A stretch of 64,000 nt of DNA from Ectobius pallidus (GCA_964059195.1 CAXKWD010000006.1:173350825-173414824); one strand, 5' to 3'; positions 32,590 through 43,679 are shown, counted from the stretch's first letter. Translations and numbers: made by a program. The notes: generated from the sequence alone by a model not told the origin.

Positions 32590-32749
32590 GATAGAAGTAC
32601 GACATATACACCTGGAGCCCACTGGCGGCGAATGGGAGAAACACCAAGTGAGGAAGGAAGTGTGGAAGAAATCTCTCACAGGAGAGTGGACCAAGGAGTT
32701 GAAAGAGGAATGGGCGAATGTGAAGGTGCCCGGAGAAAAGTGGGACTGA
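32590..32749 (+). CDS. Gene 2 exon 3: tryptophan-periodic secreted protein, mature part
   Basis: Acceptor CTCTCGTTACAG, one completing base, then 52 codons to TGA (32747-32749). With exons 1 and 2 the protein has 78 residues. The mature part is very charged (many Lys and Glu) and carries Trp at 41, 51, 59, 67 and 77 of the precursor, in a pattern W-x7 to W-x9 (e.g. EVWKKSLTGEWTKEL, then KEEW). It ends KVPGEKWD. No cysteine, so no disulfides. It vaguely recalls small insect secreted proteins with repeated V-P-x-W units, but I cannot name a family. The function is unknown. A second frame of the same exon (56 codons, to TAA at 32758-32760) is also open and would be used with the alternative GT donor. 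Codon order and the Trp period favour the first frame. Confidence 0.75.
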
Positions 32750-32879
32750 AATACCTTTAACTGTAGGGCTTTCGTTCACTCACAGAAGGAAACTTATTTT
32801 CCAAATTTGTAATTTCCTATAAAGTAAATATAAGACAGAGAATTCAATATGCAGAAACCTCAGGTAATTTATGTTTGTT

Positions 32880-32885
32880 AATAAA
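32880..32885 (+). terminator. Poly(A) signal of gene 2
   Basis: TTAATAAAATTG about 130 bp after the stop codon, followed by a T/GT-rich stretch (GTTTTAAAAAGCTTGTAATATG). Confidence 0.65.
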
Positions 32886-32889
32886 ATTG

Positions 32890-33817
32890 TTTTAAAAAGC
32901 TTGTAATATGTTTTATTTTTAAAATAGTGTTTTCATAGAAAATTGAATCGGAGCTGCAGATAGCAAAATGACGATACAAACTGCAAGGCGTAGTATATAG
33001 GAAAATTAAAGTAATTTATATCATAAGGAAAAAATTTCTCCAAAAGTGCATAGTTTTAAAGTTATTAAGTAAAAACTAAACAAAAAACCTTTTGGCCGTC
33101 TTTTAAATTTTTGTCAGACTCTAGCGCCTCAACCGTTTCTCTGACAAGAAGAATTAAGTAGCCTATTTTAATAACCTATAGTATGTTATTGCATTGGAAC
33201 ATTTTCCTCAGATTCTAAATTTTTTCCCCTGCATCCCTATAGTAATATCTTATACAAGACTTTTGTTTGGAACACCCTGTATGCATAATTATCATATTGC
33301 TAAGTTATTGATTCGTTTATTTTCTTCCTTATCATTGCGTAGGTTTAACTTAGCAGAATGAGGTAATTTCAAGACAGGAACAGATATTACAAGAACTTAA
33401 ATTACTTGTAAGACGCAAATGTAAACACAGGTAAATTGAAGCATAAATAATTTCTAACCGGTCTCACAGAAGTGCATGGGTAGATGCAAAATGCAAGTAT
33501 TCTGGAGAGGAAACAGTAGAAATGGCATCGCTCCAACTGGCACACAAATCCAAACTAATATTGCGTTTCCTGCTAATTAGTGTGGAGGGAAATTTCTCCG
33601 CTGTATTTCCCTCTGTCCTAATTGATGTATCGTGTTAATGAAGATAATGGCGCCTTATCAGATACAAATGGCGGAAGCCAAAGCCGCTAAGACCCTTTAG
33701 TAATAATGCTGGAGGGACAGGAAATTGGCCACTGTTCAAACCTACGTAAGTCGTTGTTATTTTAGCTATGGACACAAGTTTCCTGGTCTCTGAATGTGCA
33801 ATAACCTGGGTTCGATC
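32890..33817. other. Downstream of gene 2: unclassified, with a unique homeobox-site-like island
   Basis: 33230-33290 ends like a TA-MITE (GGAACACCCTGTATG). 33470-33680 is not shared with any repeat in the window and contains CTAATTAG and TTATCAGATA words. No open frame is convincing. Confidence 0.4.
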
Positions 33818-34100
33818 CAGGGGCGGATCCACGGGGGGGGGGGGGGGGAATGGGGGAAATTTCCCCCCCCCAAAAAAATTTGTAACATTAAGCACAAATT
33901 ATTGAAAATTTATTAGAACATAACCCAAATACTTAAATTAAAGCAACGACATTCATTATTTTGAAATACCTTTGTAAGAAAATGCTGAAATGCTGATTTT
34001 GTTTTCAATTGTGTACTGCGAATAATTAATTTTTATGAGTAAAAACTTCCCTCTCTACCTTGGTTCCCCCCCCCCAAATGTCTCTCTGGATCCGCCACTG
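33818..34100. mobile_element. hAT-like MITE with 8-bp duplication GTTCGATC
   Basis: CAGGGGCGGATCCACGG at the left, TGGATCCGCCACTG at the right, flanked by GTTCGATC on both sides (33810-33817 and 34101-34108). Long G and C runs lie inside. The target is itself a tRNA-type B box (GGTTCGATCCCC). Confidence 0.85.
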
Positions 34101-34184
34101 GTTCGATCCCCACTCTGAACATACTATTTTAGTACAAGATGCATTCCAAGTCTATCGTCAGATTAGACAGATTACACTGTAATA

Positions 34185-34449
34185 CAGGTAGGGGAAAAAA
34201 AGCGGACCGACTAAATTATCTAAGTTGCCGATATGAGCCACTGCGCATGCCTAGCGGTATCACAGGATAGCAGCGAATGTATTGAAATTTGTTCTACATC
34301 CGACAAATTGCTTGAATTGAGAAATCATTTCACGTAATTTGCATTGCTTGTGAAAACAAACGTTTCCGTTACATCTCTTACATTTATTTACGTATCACAA
34401 GGCTCTGAAATCAGCTACAAGAGTCGGTCCGCTATTTTTTCCCTACCTG
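34185..34449. mobile_element. TA-flanked MITE with CAGGTAGGGGAAAAAAAGC ends
   Basis: TA|CAGGTAGGGG...GCGGACCGACT and the inverse AGTCGGTCCGC...CCCTACCTG|TA. About 265 bp with ~28 bp inverted ends; Tc1/mariner-type by the TA. Confidence 0.85.
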
Positions 34450-34639
34450 TACAACAAATTTGAACTTTTTTCTGTCCTTTGTATGAAACTATGTGATTCT
34501 GTATAAACAAAAAGTCATTGATTCATATATCAAAACCAAAATGGTCCATCACGTACCGTTTGTAATTACTGAGCTAAATTATTAGGCCTACTCTAGTATC
34601 TTAATAAAATGTGAGAAATGCCGCTTACTCTTCGGGAAG

Positions 34640-35065
34640 AACATAATAATATGAGAGTGTTCGAAAACAGGGGGCTTAGGAAAATATTCGGACCTAAGAG
34701 AGATGAAAACTGCATAACGATGAGCTTCACTCGTCAACGGATATAGTAAGGGTAATTAAATCACGGAGGATGAAATGGGCTGGACATTTTGCACGCATGG
34801 GGGAGGAAAGACATGCCTCAAAAGTATTGACAGGGAGACCCGAAGGGAAAATACCACTTGGAAGACCTAGACGTAGGTGGGAGAACAGAATTAGAATATA
34901 TCTAAGGGAAGTAGGATTTGCGAGGGATGATTGGATAGAGTTAGCACTGAATAGGGCTGAATGGCGGGCTGATGTAAACGCGGCAATGAACCTTCGGGTT
35001 CCATAAAATAGACAATATTCATTTAGCTTATTTAGGAATTGTCTATTGCCATTGATGAAGTATCT
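34640..35065 (+). pseudogene. LINE reverse-transcriptase C-terminal relic (forward)
   Basis: It reads ENRGLRKIFGPKRDE, breaks, then MKWAGHFARMGEERHASKVL, TGRPEGKIPLGRPRRRWEN, and ends in a DWIEL...NAAMNLRVP block before a stop at 35004. This tail order is typical of a widespread insect non-LTR element. The piece is 5'-truncated. Confidence 0.8.
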
Positions 35066-35515
35066 TAATAATTTGGGCCTAAAAGTGTAATATCTTATTG
35101 GTCTTTAGCCGTATTGCAATCAAACTAACAAAGAAATAAGTAAAAGGAGAGGTCATTGTGAATACAATGGGCAAAGCCCACTGACATCTCCCACTGGACG
35201 GGCAGCAAAGTGAATAGCCGTGATCACGAGAGAAAGTCCATTATAACGCGTTTGTTCACACTTAACACCTTGGCGTAAAGTGGAAGGGGAAAATGAACTG
35301 CCGATTAACTTCAAGTTTATTAAGGGAGAGGGGTAAGCTATACACAGAAATAAAAAGAATGCTTCGACAAAATTAGCATTTTCTCATTTTGTATTTAAAA
35401 ATCAGTGTGTGAAACCTCTATTTTCTACATTTTTAAAACTACTTACTTGATTTTTCATACACAAACTCGTAGTCTAACAGATAATGCTGTGAAGAAATTC
35501 CACTCTTGTCAGTTT
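35066..35515. other. No feature recognised
   Basis: Between a LINE relic and a family P element; AT-rich, no repeated or coding signal seen. Confidence 0.35.
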
Positions 35516-36441
35516 ATTAAGTGCCAGTATGGTACTTTATGAGATTGTGTGGGGGACGAAAAAATGTCTGTCCGTCTGTCTGTCTGTCTGTCTGTCCGTC
35601 CGTCCGTCCGTCTGTCCGTGCGTCTGTACGCACCATAACTCAAGTACGCTTTTTCGGATTTTCATGAAACTTGGTATAAACATTCATAATGTCGATGGGA
35701 AGAACCCTATTGATAGTGAACCAAATCGGTTCACCGGTACCGGAGTAATGCCCAATTTAGTGCCTATTTTAATAGATTATGGCGCCTTTCTCAAAGAAAG
35801 GCGCCATCACTCAAATACGCTGTAACGGATTTTCATGAAACTTGGTATACCCATTTATGACGTCCATGAGAAGTGCCCTATTGAATTTGAACGTAATCTG
35901 TTGACCGGTACCGGAGTAAAACCCAATTTAGTGTATATTTTAAAGACGCGGTAACTCAAATACGCTTTACCGGATTTTTATGAAACTTGGTATACGCATT
36001 TACAATGTCCATGGGAAGACGTCTATTCATAATGGATAAAATCGGTTGATCTGTTTCGGAGTAATGCTCAATTTAGTGCCTATTTTATGGCAATATACGT
36101 ATTCGAAAGAATTTATAAAAAAAATGAAAATCAGTTATCTTGACAACATAGCCTATTGTTTTACTCTGATGTTATAAGGCCTTGGAAATTAAAATTCAGG
36201 TAGCTATGACAAAAAAACTATTGTTTTACATGCGCTTATCCAACTAGACCGTTAAAATGACCCAGGTGGCCGAGATGGTAGACCTTTCTTCTTCCGTAAG
36301 CCCTGCTTAATGAATAAATCTGGAGCTTAACTTGGAAATCAATTTAAAAAAAACAACATATTCTGCATATCATAATTGCAGTCATAACTGATTAAACAAA
36401 AACATACTGGCACTTTTTTACATAAGTTTACCTGATTTTAT
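35516..36441 (+). repeat. Family P repeat, full copy
   Basis: It starts TTATTAAGTGCCAGTATGG, then a (CTGT/CCGT)n tract (35564-35625), then three ~150-bp units (starting near 35632, 35806 and 35945), each ending ACCGGAGTAA-type and TTTAGTG, then the common right end. Shares with 23128-24000 an extra CAGGTGGCCGAGATGGTAG string. Confidence 0.85.
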
Positions 36442-36509
36442 TAGTTTGTGAGTTATTAAAAAAATATTGTTGAAAATTTTTCATAATTCAAAATGAAACT
36501 TGTGAAGCA

Positions 36510-37095
36510 ATTATGAGATTGTATGGTGGACGGAAAATGTCTGTGCATCTATCCGTGTGCCTTTAAGCGCGATAGCTAAGATGCGCTTTATCGGATTTTC
36601 ATGAAACTTTGTACTCACATTTATAATGTCCATGGCAAGATTTTGGACCAAATGGGTTGACCGGCACCGCAGTAACGACTAATTAAAGGGGAAATCATGA
36701 CTATACTACAAAGCCACTTTGCTAATCTCCAATGCAGTCAGATGTTTATTTCGTTGATCAAGTTGAAATGAGTACTACGTGAATACTGTTAAGTTATAGG
36801 CCTATACTGAAGATATATTACGTACATTAGGCCTACGTACATTAAGCGGAGTTCTTTGCCAGTGCATTTTGTGAAATGTTCACATTATTTTAAGAATTTG
36901 TTATATCAATGTATACGAATATAAATTAAGGTTAAGTACCAAAATTTCTTCTTTCCTGGTTAATGAATCGATCTGGAGCTTAACTCGGAAATCTATTAAA
37001 AAAACAACTTATTTTGTGCATATCTTAATTGCAATTATCACTCATTAAACAAAAGCATTCTGGCACTTTGTTACATCAGTTTACCTGATTTTATC
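36510..37095 (+). repeat. Family P repeat, second tandem copy
   Basis: TTATGAGATTGTATGGTGG, one unit, a foreign stretch (about 36690-36950), then the right end AATGAATCGATCTGGAGC...TACCTGATTTTAT. Confidence 0.75.
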
Positions 37096-37235
37096 TAAAA
37101 GTGGATTGAGTTACACTATAAGAGCAAAAAGTTTTTTTTTTTTTAACTTAAATGTATTCCTAGCATCATGTACACAAAGATACGACATTGGGAATGTATA
37201 ACATCAATAATCATTTATTTTTTGTTAATTCTGTA

Positions 37236-37776
37236 CAGAGATGCCAACCTTGAAAGGTGGTTATCAGTAGTGTGAGTCTAATCGGATGGTGGGAGACTCG
37301 ATGTCTCGGGCAAATTAATATATGCAATTTCAAACTTCAACATGCATAAACACAGGCCTTCCGTATACTGCTTTCGATACTGCTGATTTGCCGCAGTTCG
37401 TTTTTGTCCATCACACTCTTCACTGGTTTTACGTTTACACGACCTATTTCCTCAATATGCTACTTGCACTGCAACACTCAATTAAACTTCTAGCAAACAA
37501 CGGGGTCGGCAGTCGTCAGCGGCATTACAGTGATAATAAAAAAGAGGAAATATGTTAACACCAAAGATGTTATAACTACAATACTTATGATCTAAACTGT
37601 AAAATATAACATCTTTGGTTAACACACACTCACGTCAAAAACGAAAAACGAAGAATTTTAAAAATAGATATTGGGTTTCGTAAAATCCGTAATATTTAGT
37701 GCAATTTCCGTATTGCCGTAGCAGAGTCAAGAAAATCGTAGAAACTACGGAAATTCCGTAGCAGTTGGCATCTCTG
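37236..37776. mobile_element. TIR element with CAGAGATGCCAAC ends
   Basis: CAGAGATGCCAACCTTG at the left and AGTTGGCATCTCTG at the right, flanked by TCTGTA on both sides. Inside lies a small hairpin (37549-37624, CACCAAAGATGTTATAAC and inverse). hAT-like by its ends; the duplication is shorter than the usual 8 bp. Confidence 0.65.
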
Positions 37777-37852
37777 TCTGTATATAAATTGTTCGGTACT
37801 GATTAATAATCTTCTTACAGATGTAGAAAAGCTCTTTCGGGGTCTCATGCTC

Positions 37853-37939
37853 TAAACTAAACTCAGTGGCGCTACTTCTCTGAAGGGACAAGGCCTACCA
37901 CCCGATCGCTGCGTCATATACCATAGACGTCTACCTGTT
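37853..37939 (-). mobile_element. SINE family 2, truncated, with 11-bp duplication
   Basis: Only the 3' ~87 bp of SINE 2 (CTAAACTAAACTCAGTGGCG ...). GTCTCATGCTC occurs at 37842-37852 and again at 37940-37950, an ordinary retroposition duplication. Confidence 0.8.
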
Positions 37940-38452
37940 GTCTCATGCTCAACACATGTATTATTTATGTATATATATAATTTTGAAATATATCAGAAAT
38001 TTTTGAAATTTGAAATGATTCGTTACGATCTGAAGGGGTGGCATCGGGAGGTTACCTTGTGACTGTTAACAGCTTGACTCCCGTTGCTAATCTTAATGAA
38101 CTGGTCTTGAGATGACAGTGATAAATTCTGTCTTTGATGACAGTAATAAGTAGCTATCACTCGCTTCAGGATGAATTATGCTGTCATCGTTGAAACTATT
38201 AAGGTATCACTTTTGGAAGCTATAATTGATGGTTTCTTAATTCCCATGCAATATAGCTTTTGGTATGAATGACGATTTGAAATTTTTAACGACAAGCTTG
38301 CTATTATGTATCCATAGGGAATATAACGAGAGATCCTAACTTTACTTTGAGGGAATCTGGACCGGGAATTATTTGTAGCCCTATTGTCATCAGAAGGTCA
38401 AGGCATTTGATGATTTTGCATCTTTTTATATGAAGGTTAGAAAAAAGCATTA

Positions 38453-38645
38453 CATTCCGCCGATGACCAAATAATAATTGCAGAAGATTATGAAGATATT
38501 GAATTTACGACAAGGCAATTGATTTCAGAGTATGAGAAGGGTGGTTTGACAACCAACCAGGAAAAAACAAAATATATGTGCATAGGAGGTATTCAGCAAG
38601 ATTTAACGTTAAATAATAAAATGATTATTATTAAAAACACAGAGA
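38453..38645 (+). pseudogene. LINE reverse-transcriptase palm fragment
   Basis: Reads ADDQIIIAEDYEDIEF, then LISEYEKGGLTTNQEKTKYM and CIGG. ADD is the catalytic motif (usually F/Y-A-D-D) followed by the helix and thumb start. It is a fragment only; similarity fades after about 38640. Confidence 0.75.
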
Positions 38646-38757
38646 ACTCCGCTAAATGTATGAAGGCCAAATTATTTCACAGTAATGTACCTTCTGTATG
38701 TAACAGTATACATGTAGTATTCATTTCAACTTGATCAACGAAATAAACAAACATCTG

Positions 38758-39110
38758 ACTAGTTTGATAATCATATGTGAAGAAATATGTCATGGCTAAC
38801 TGTATAGCAACTTCCAAAGTCATATATGAACACTGTTGTCATGAGAAAAGATTTGCATTTGATAAATTCTTCCTAATATATTACCATAAAATAGGCACTA
38901 AATTGGACATTAGGCCTACTCAGGTACCGGTCAACCGACTAGGTCCAAAATAAATAGGATTCTTCCCATTGATGTTATAAATGTGTATACCAAGTTTTAT
39001 GAAAATCCGATAAAGCGTATTTGAGTTGTTGCGCGTACAGACACATGGACAGACATTTTCCCTTCCCACACAATCTCATAAATTAGGCCTACCATTATGC
39101 CATTTAATAA
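38758..39110 (-). repeat. Family P repeat, reverse, one unit
   Basis: From TTTGATAATCATATGTGAAG to CTCATAAATTAGGCCTACC. It carries TAGGCCTA at 38911 and 39084 where related copies have TA. Confidence 0.8.
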
Positions 39111-39480
39111 CTGTGTTTTATATTGTAAATACATCTATAATGCACTGTCATCCTGTAAATTGCTTTCAGCAATTCATTAGTTAAAAAATTAATTATAAGT
39201 AATAATGGTAAATTTATTAGTCTTTTTTAAGTGTAATTTTTTCCCTATTTTATGGTCATTAAATGCCTTGCCCTAATTATCAGTATTATTATGGTTTAGT
39301 GGTCTAAGGACTAAAACTACGTAAACATTTTCCGGAAGTTATACCGACAGTGGAAACCGCGTGGTCTACTGGTATATCTAAAAAAAAAATACTAAACACG
39401 TGATATGACCTAACTTATATGTAGTTAAAATGCGCATAAATGAAACTAAATGTTTAAAAATCTGATGTGAAAGTCACATA

Positions 39481-40275
39481 ACTTCCTCTGCCCAAATAAA
39501 AGTTAGCAGTATTCACATATCCTTGTACAGAATCGCAAGACACAATTTTACGCTAATTATCCTATAAATACGTCTTCTTTCAATGATGCGACTAAAAGCC
39601 CAGGCTATATAACAAACTTAAAAAAAAGAACAAGTGACTGCAGACGTTTATTGAACTTTCCACCGTAAAGAATAATTTCCGAAATTTATCGAATATTTCC
39701 CTCAGATACTTCTTTACTCTATGCATGGCCAACAATACATCTTTCTCGCTTCACATTCTTATATAGAATAAGAGGCCGTGAAAAAGCGCGTATTCAGTTG
39801 TTCAACACGCAAGACAAACTTTCTACTAACAGTGGGTGAACAGTGGGTGGCTTGTAACTACCCTCAGAGAATTTTTTTCGAAAAAAAGTTTCAAATAAAA
39901 ATTTTAGCTCTCAGTAAAAGGAACACATGTGCAAATTTCAAAGAAAATCGTTAGAGCCGTTTTCGAGAAAATCGCGAAAAACGAAAATTTCTTCATGTAA
40001 AGTCCCCTTAAAAATAAGAGGAAATAGTCGCCAATCTTATCCTCACATCTTCAGAAGGTACCTGACCCAAATACGAAATTTCGTTTTCATACGATTTTCC
40101 GTTTTAGAGCTAGAGTGTTCACAGACAGACACACACAGACATGATTCCAAAAATAGTATTTTTGGATTCAGGGGGCCTTGAAACGTGTATATATGCTAAA
40201 AACTCTACTTCGAATTTTGGGGTCGAAAACAATACTTCCTCTACCTATAGTATCTATGGTACGGGCAGAGGAAGT
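39481..40275. mobile_element. ACTTCCTCTGCCC MITE, both ends present
   Basis: ACTTCCTCTGCCC (39481-39493) and GGGCAGAGGAAGT (40263-40275) form perfect 13-bp inverted ends. The interior has ATTCAGTTGTTCAACACGC and CGATTTTCCGTTTTAGAGC, shared with 63605-64000. About 795 bp; open frames inside are not supported as genes. Confidence 0.8.
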
Positions 40276-40715
40276 AATAACGCTGAATTTGAGGTATAAA
40301 ATGTTTTATGTACTACAGAATGTTTGTGATGTGAAAGGAAAACACTTATTGCGGCCTTCACGGACCAGTTGTTCTCGGAATGCTGTCCAATGTTAAGGGC
40401 ACTTAGTGTTAGAGTCATCTAATTATTATGTTGCTCTATAAATTAGAGTAAGATTCCAATCTCTTACATTCACTTCCATTCAGGAATTCTAACAAGCTCT
40501 CTGTACAAATTAATGCACATATCTATATAAATTCTAACCAATTTAAAACGTATATTTTAGTACCTAAATAAAGTGTAGCTATAAAATATATATTTTATAC
40601 AGAATAAGCATTCTGCAATCCTGGCTACACAAATTCAATAGCAAATGTACCAGGTGTCCAAAAGACTTACACATAACTTCAAAAAGCTAACACCATTTTA
40701 AATTTAATAGCTATT
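40276..40715. other. No feature recognised
   Basis: AT-rich spacer between two MITEs. Confidence 0.35.
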
Positions 40716-41099
40716 CAGGGCCGTAACAAGATCCTTCTGCGCCCTTGGCGAGTCTGAAAAATCTGCGCCCTCCAATACTGGGGGGTCTGAACAATTTTTT
40801 TTTTAATTTCTGTAAAATTGTTTATTATTGTAATATAAAACACTGTTATTATCAAAGAAAACCTAAACCTCAATTTGAAAATGAACTAAGTGTTGAACTT
40901 TCAAGGTACTAAAACCTTATTTTTCAGACGATTGAACTACTTAAAAAATAATTAATTCATAAAATCTGTAATTTTTTTTTTTTGCTTGATAAATTGCCTA
41001 AAAAAGGTGGTATTTGTTCAATTTTGCGCCCTATTTATACCTGCGCCCTTGGCGGGGGCCCACCTCGCCACCGCCTAGCTACGGCCCTGTAGCTATTTA
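40716..41099. mobile_element. hAT-like MITE with 8-bp duplication TAGCTATT
   Basis: CAGGGCCGTAACAAGATCC ... CCTAGCTACGGCCCTG, flanked by TAGCTATT at 40708-40715 and 41100-41107. Internal GCGCCCTTGGCG repeats. Confidence 0.88.
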
Positions 41100-41526
41100 A
41101 GTATCAAGTACGCAAAATAACGCTTTAGCGGACGAATCTAGTATACTGTAGTATAGTATAGAAATACTGGATGAGTCCGCTAAAGTTTTTGCGTACGTGG
41201 TGCATACAATATTTTTTAGTAAAAGCTCTCTAAATTATATGAATTGAAACAAAAATACCGCATAAAATTAATTATAATGAAAGCTAGTCAGCCATTTGTT
41301 AACGTCATATTCTCACGGCCACCTGAATCGCGGAACAACAATGAACCGTACGTACCAATACGAAATGCGGTATAGATGCATAATAATATATGAGCCGCTT
41401 TTTGTAAACAATAATGGATACGAACTATATTTATGAAAAGCTTATGAAAATACGAATGATAATCCCGAGGAAATTTCAAGCCAGAAACATTGAATTGGAA
41501 TTGGTGCCAGTAGTAGACTATGAGAA

Positions 41527-41783
41527 ACCGGAAGGTCGCGGGTTCGATTCCCGATGAGGTCGTTGAGATTTTTCAATTGGCCTAATCCTTCTGGTGGCAC
41601 TATGGCCCTGGGGTCGACTCAGCCTCTAACAGAAATGAGTACCAGGAGCAATCCTGGGGGTGAAGGCGGCCGGTGCGTAAGGCTGACAACCTTACCACCT
41701 TCATGTGCCGAATGTCCAAAATCTGGGAGCCTCAACCTCCTGGAACCCTCTGGGCCTCCATGGCCTGTATAGGGATCACTTTT
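41527..41783 (+). mobile_element. SINE family 3 with 16-bp target duplication
   Basis: B box GGGTTCGATTCCCG near the 5' end, a GC-rich body, and flanks TAGTAGACTATGAGAA at 41511-41526 and 41784-41799. Complete retroposition signature; the 5' part of the tRNA head is missing. Confidence 0.85.
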
Positions 41784-42068
41784 TAGTAGACTATGAGAAG
41801 GAATATATTGCATTTAAATGCTGGTGCATCCATGGTAAGCAATGATTCTCTTGCGAACCAAAATGTGAAATGTTGCTGGCTTATATTTTGTTGTTATATG
41901 ATGAACTATACTACCCTGTTTTGCAAAAAACCCTGGTAAAGTTTCTGATTATCATAAAGAAATATATTGGCTTAAATTTATTGTTTTATGACTAATTACA
42001 TGCTTAAACCCATGTTAAAGTTGGTGTGACTGGTCAATGTCATCTGGATTTTGTTTATAGATTGCCAT

Positions 42069-42152
42069 GACGACAGATACACGGACGGACGGACGGACAG
42101 ACATTTTCCCGTCCCCCACACAATCTCATAAAGTACCATACTGGCACTTAAT
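42069..42152 (-). repeat. Family P left-end fragment
   Basis: Ends CTCATAAAGTACCATACTGG-CACTTAATA; the last TA continues as TAGGCCTA. Confidence 0.75.
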
Positions 42153-42567
42153 AGGCCTAAATGAAACACTCAAATGTGGTATGCGTCATTCTCTCTGATA
42201 TTTCCATATCTGCGCAATTTTATGTAAATACCAAAGCTGATACAGGAATATTAAGCAGCTAATTTCTCTAGATAGTAAAGTAAGGTCAAAGCCCCCTATT
42301 TGAATGTGTTTATAATGCTAAAGTATCGTATCTTGTTGAAAGTCTTTTCTTCCTAGATCCTGAAGAATATAAGACATAAAATTAGCATAATAACATGCAT
42401 TTACACTTAGTGACCTTTATGTTCTGCGGCCAGGATTCGATCTCACGTTACTCAGATAAAAGTACTCCGCCTGAACATCATTATCCTGACCTTTCAGAGA
42501 AGGTTGGTTCCTGTGGCTGGCCGATTTGACTTTGGTTTTTGTGGTTTTCCACTTGCAACGACAATTA

Positions 42568-43677
42568 CCGTATATTTCCGTAGATAAGACGACTTTCAGG
42601 TTAGACGAGGTATCAATTTTTGTCCAATTTTTATAGTTTTAGCATATATCTGTCCTATAAGACGACCCCCAAACTAGCAACGGCCTATGAATTTATGTTT
42701 ACGAAACAACTTCAAAAAGTTTCGCTTTTGTTTCCGTTTTCTGCTTGATCGCAAAAATGTTGCCAACCATTTCACTATTATTATCCATATAAGTTAGAGC
42801 AAAATAACTACGGTTAGTTAAAAAGACTGTTGGCTACCCTTACCGGAACAAAGCTTTCTCGATCTTCTTTTTTTCAAAATGGCGTCAATGAGCACAGTCG
42901 CTCCGCAATGGAATAGAAGGTTACACACATTGTGCGTGACTCATGTGATACACGTACGGGTATATAGGGGAAAATTTAAAAAATAGGTAGATATATGCAT
43001 ATGCATTCACCAACCACAGATTATTGTCTCTGTCGGACATTACATGAGAATATTATAGGAGAAAAATTCCTCTGACACTGGGATTTAACCCAGGACCTTT
43101 GCCTATCCGTGCCAATGCTCTACCAGCTGAGCTAAGCCAGAGTTCACTTCACAACACCAGATGGAACCTCTCTCCTATGACTGATAGCCCTTAATGGTCT
43201 ATCTCACTGACATACAAGTTATGTCCTATGCAGTACTGTGAGGCACACTAATTAGTGATTTTTGTGACCGGGCTTCCACTGCTATAGTCATAGGAGAGAG
43301 GTTCCATCTGGCGCTGTGAAGTGAACTCTGGGTTAGCTCAGTTGTTAGAGCATTGGCACGGATAGCCAGAGGTCCTGGGTTCAAATCACAGTGTCAGAGG
43401 AATTTTTCTCCCATAATATTACCAAAAATAGGTTTCATTTCGCGGATTATAGCGTTTGTGTTTTTATCTACGAAATTCGCGCCATATCGCAGCTTACATT
43501 TTCCCGAAAATGGTACCTAAAATCTTGATATATCAAGATAATATAATCTTGACATCAGAATACATCATTTTATAATGGTTTTAATTTATATAAATTTCAG
43601 TCTAATTTTCTTGTATCCGTCCTATAAGACTACCCCGGATTTTCGGGGCCTACTTTTATGACTCAAATATACGGTAT
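42568..43677. mobile_element. TIR element with ACCGTATATTT ends
   Basis: ACCGTATATTTCCGTAGATA then AGACGAC at the left, and AGACTACCCCGG...CAAATATACGGT at the right. It is interrupted by the tRNA-like palindrome at 43058-43412. Class unknown. Confidence 0.55.
43058..43412. repeat. Inverted pair of tRNA-like SINE heads
   Basis: The minus copy (about 43068-43150) and the plus copy (about 43313-43402) both read CTCTGGCTTAGCTCAG-type D arms, an anticodon-like stem around ACGGATA, a T arm CTGGGTT-AAATC, and 3' GTCAGAG pairing with the 5' CTCTGGC. Position 33 is C instead of T and B boxes are imperfect. Outer arms (AGAGAGGTTCCATCTGG) are also inverted. Confidence 0.75.
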
Positions 43678-43679
43678 AT

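Noticed and set aside
32846..32870. Second ATG...CAG|GTAATT start like gene 2 exon 1
   Set aside because: It lies in the gene 2 3' UTR, lacks a TATA box and has a weak donor; probably coincidence.
41554..41813. Overlapping GC-rich frames on both strands
   Set aside because: The segment is a SINE with a 16-bp target duplication.
43068..43402. Two functional tRNA genes
   Set aside because: Although cloverleaf-like, both lack T33, have degenerate B boxes, and sit in an inverted transposon-like structure.
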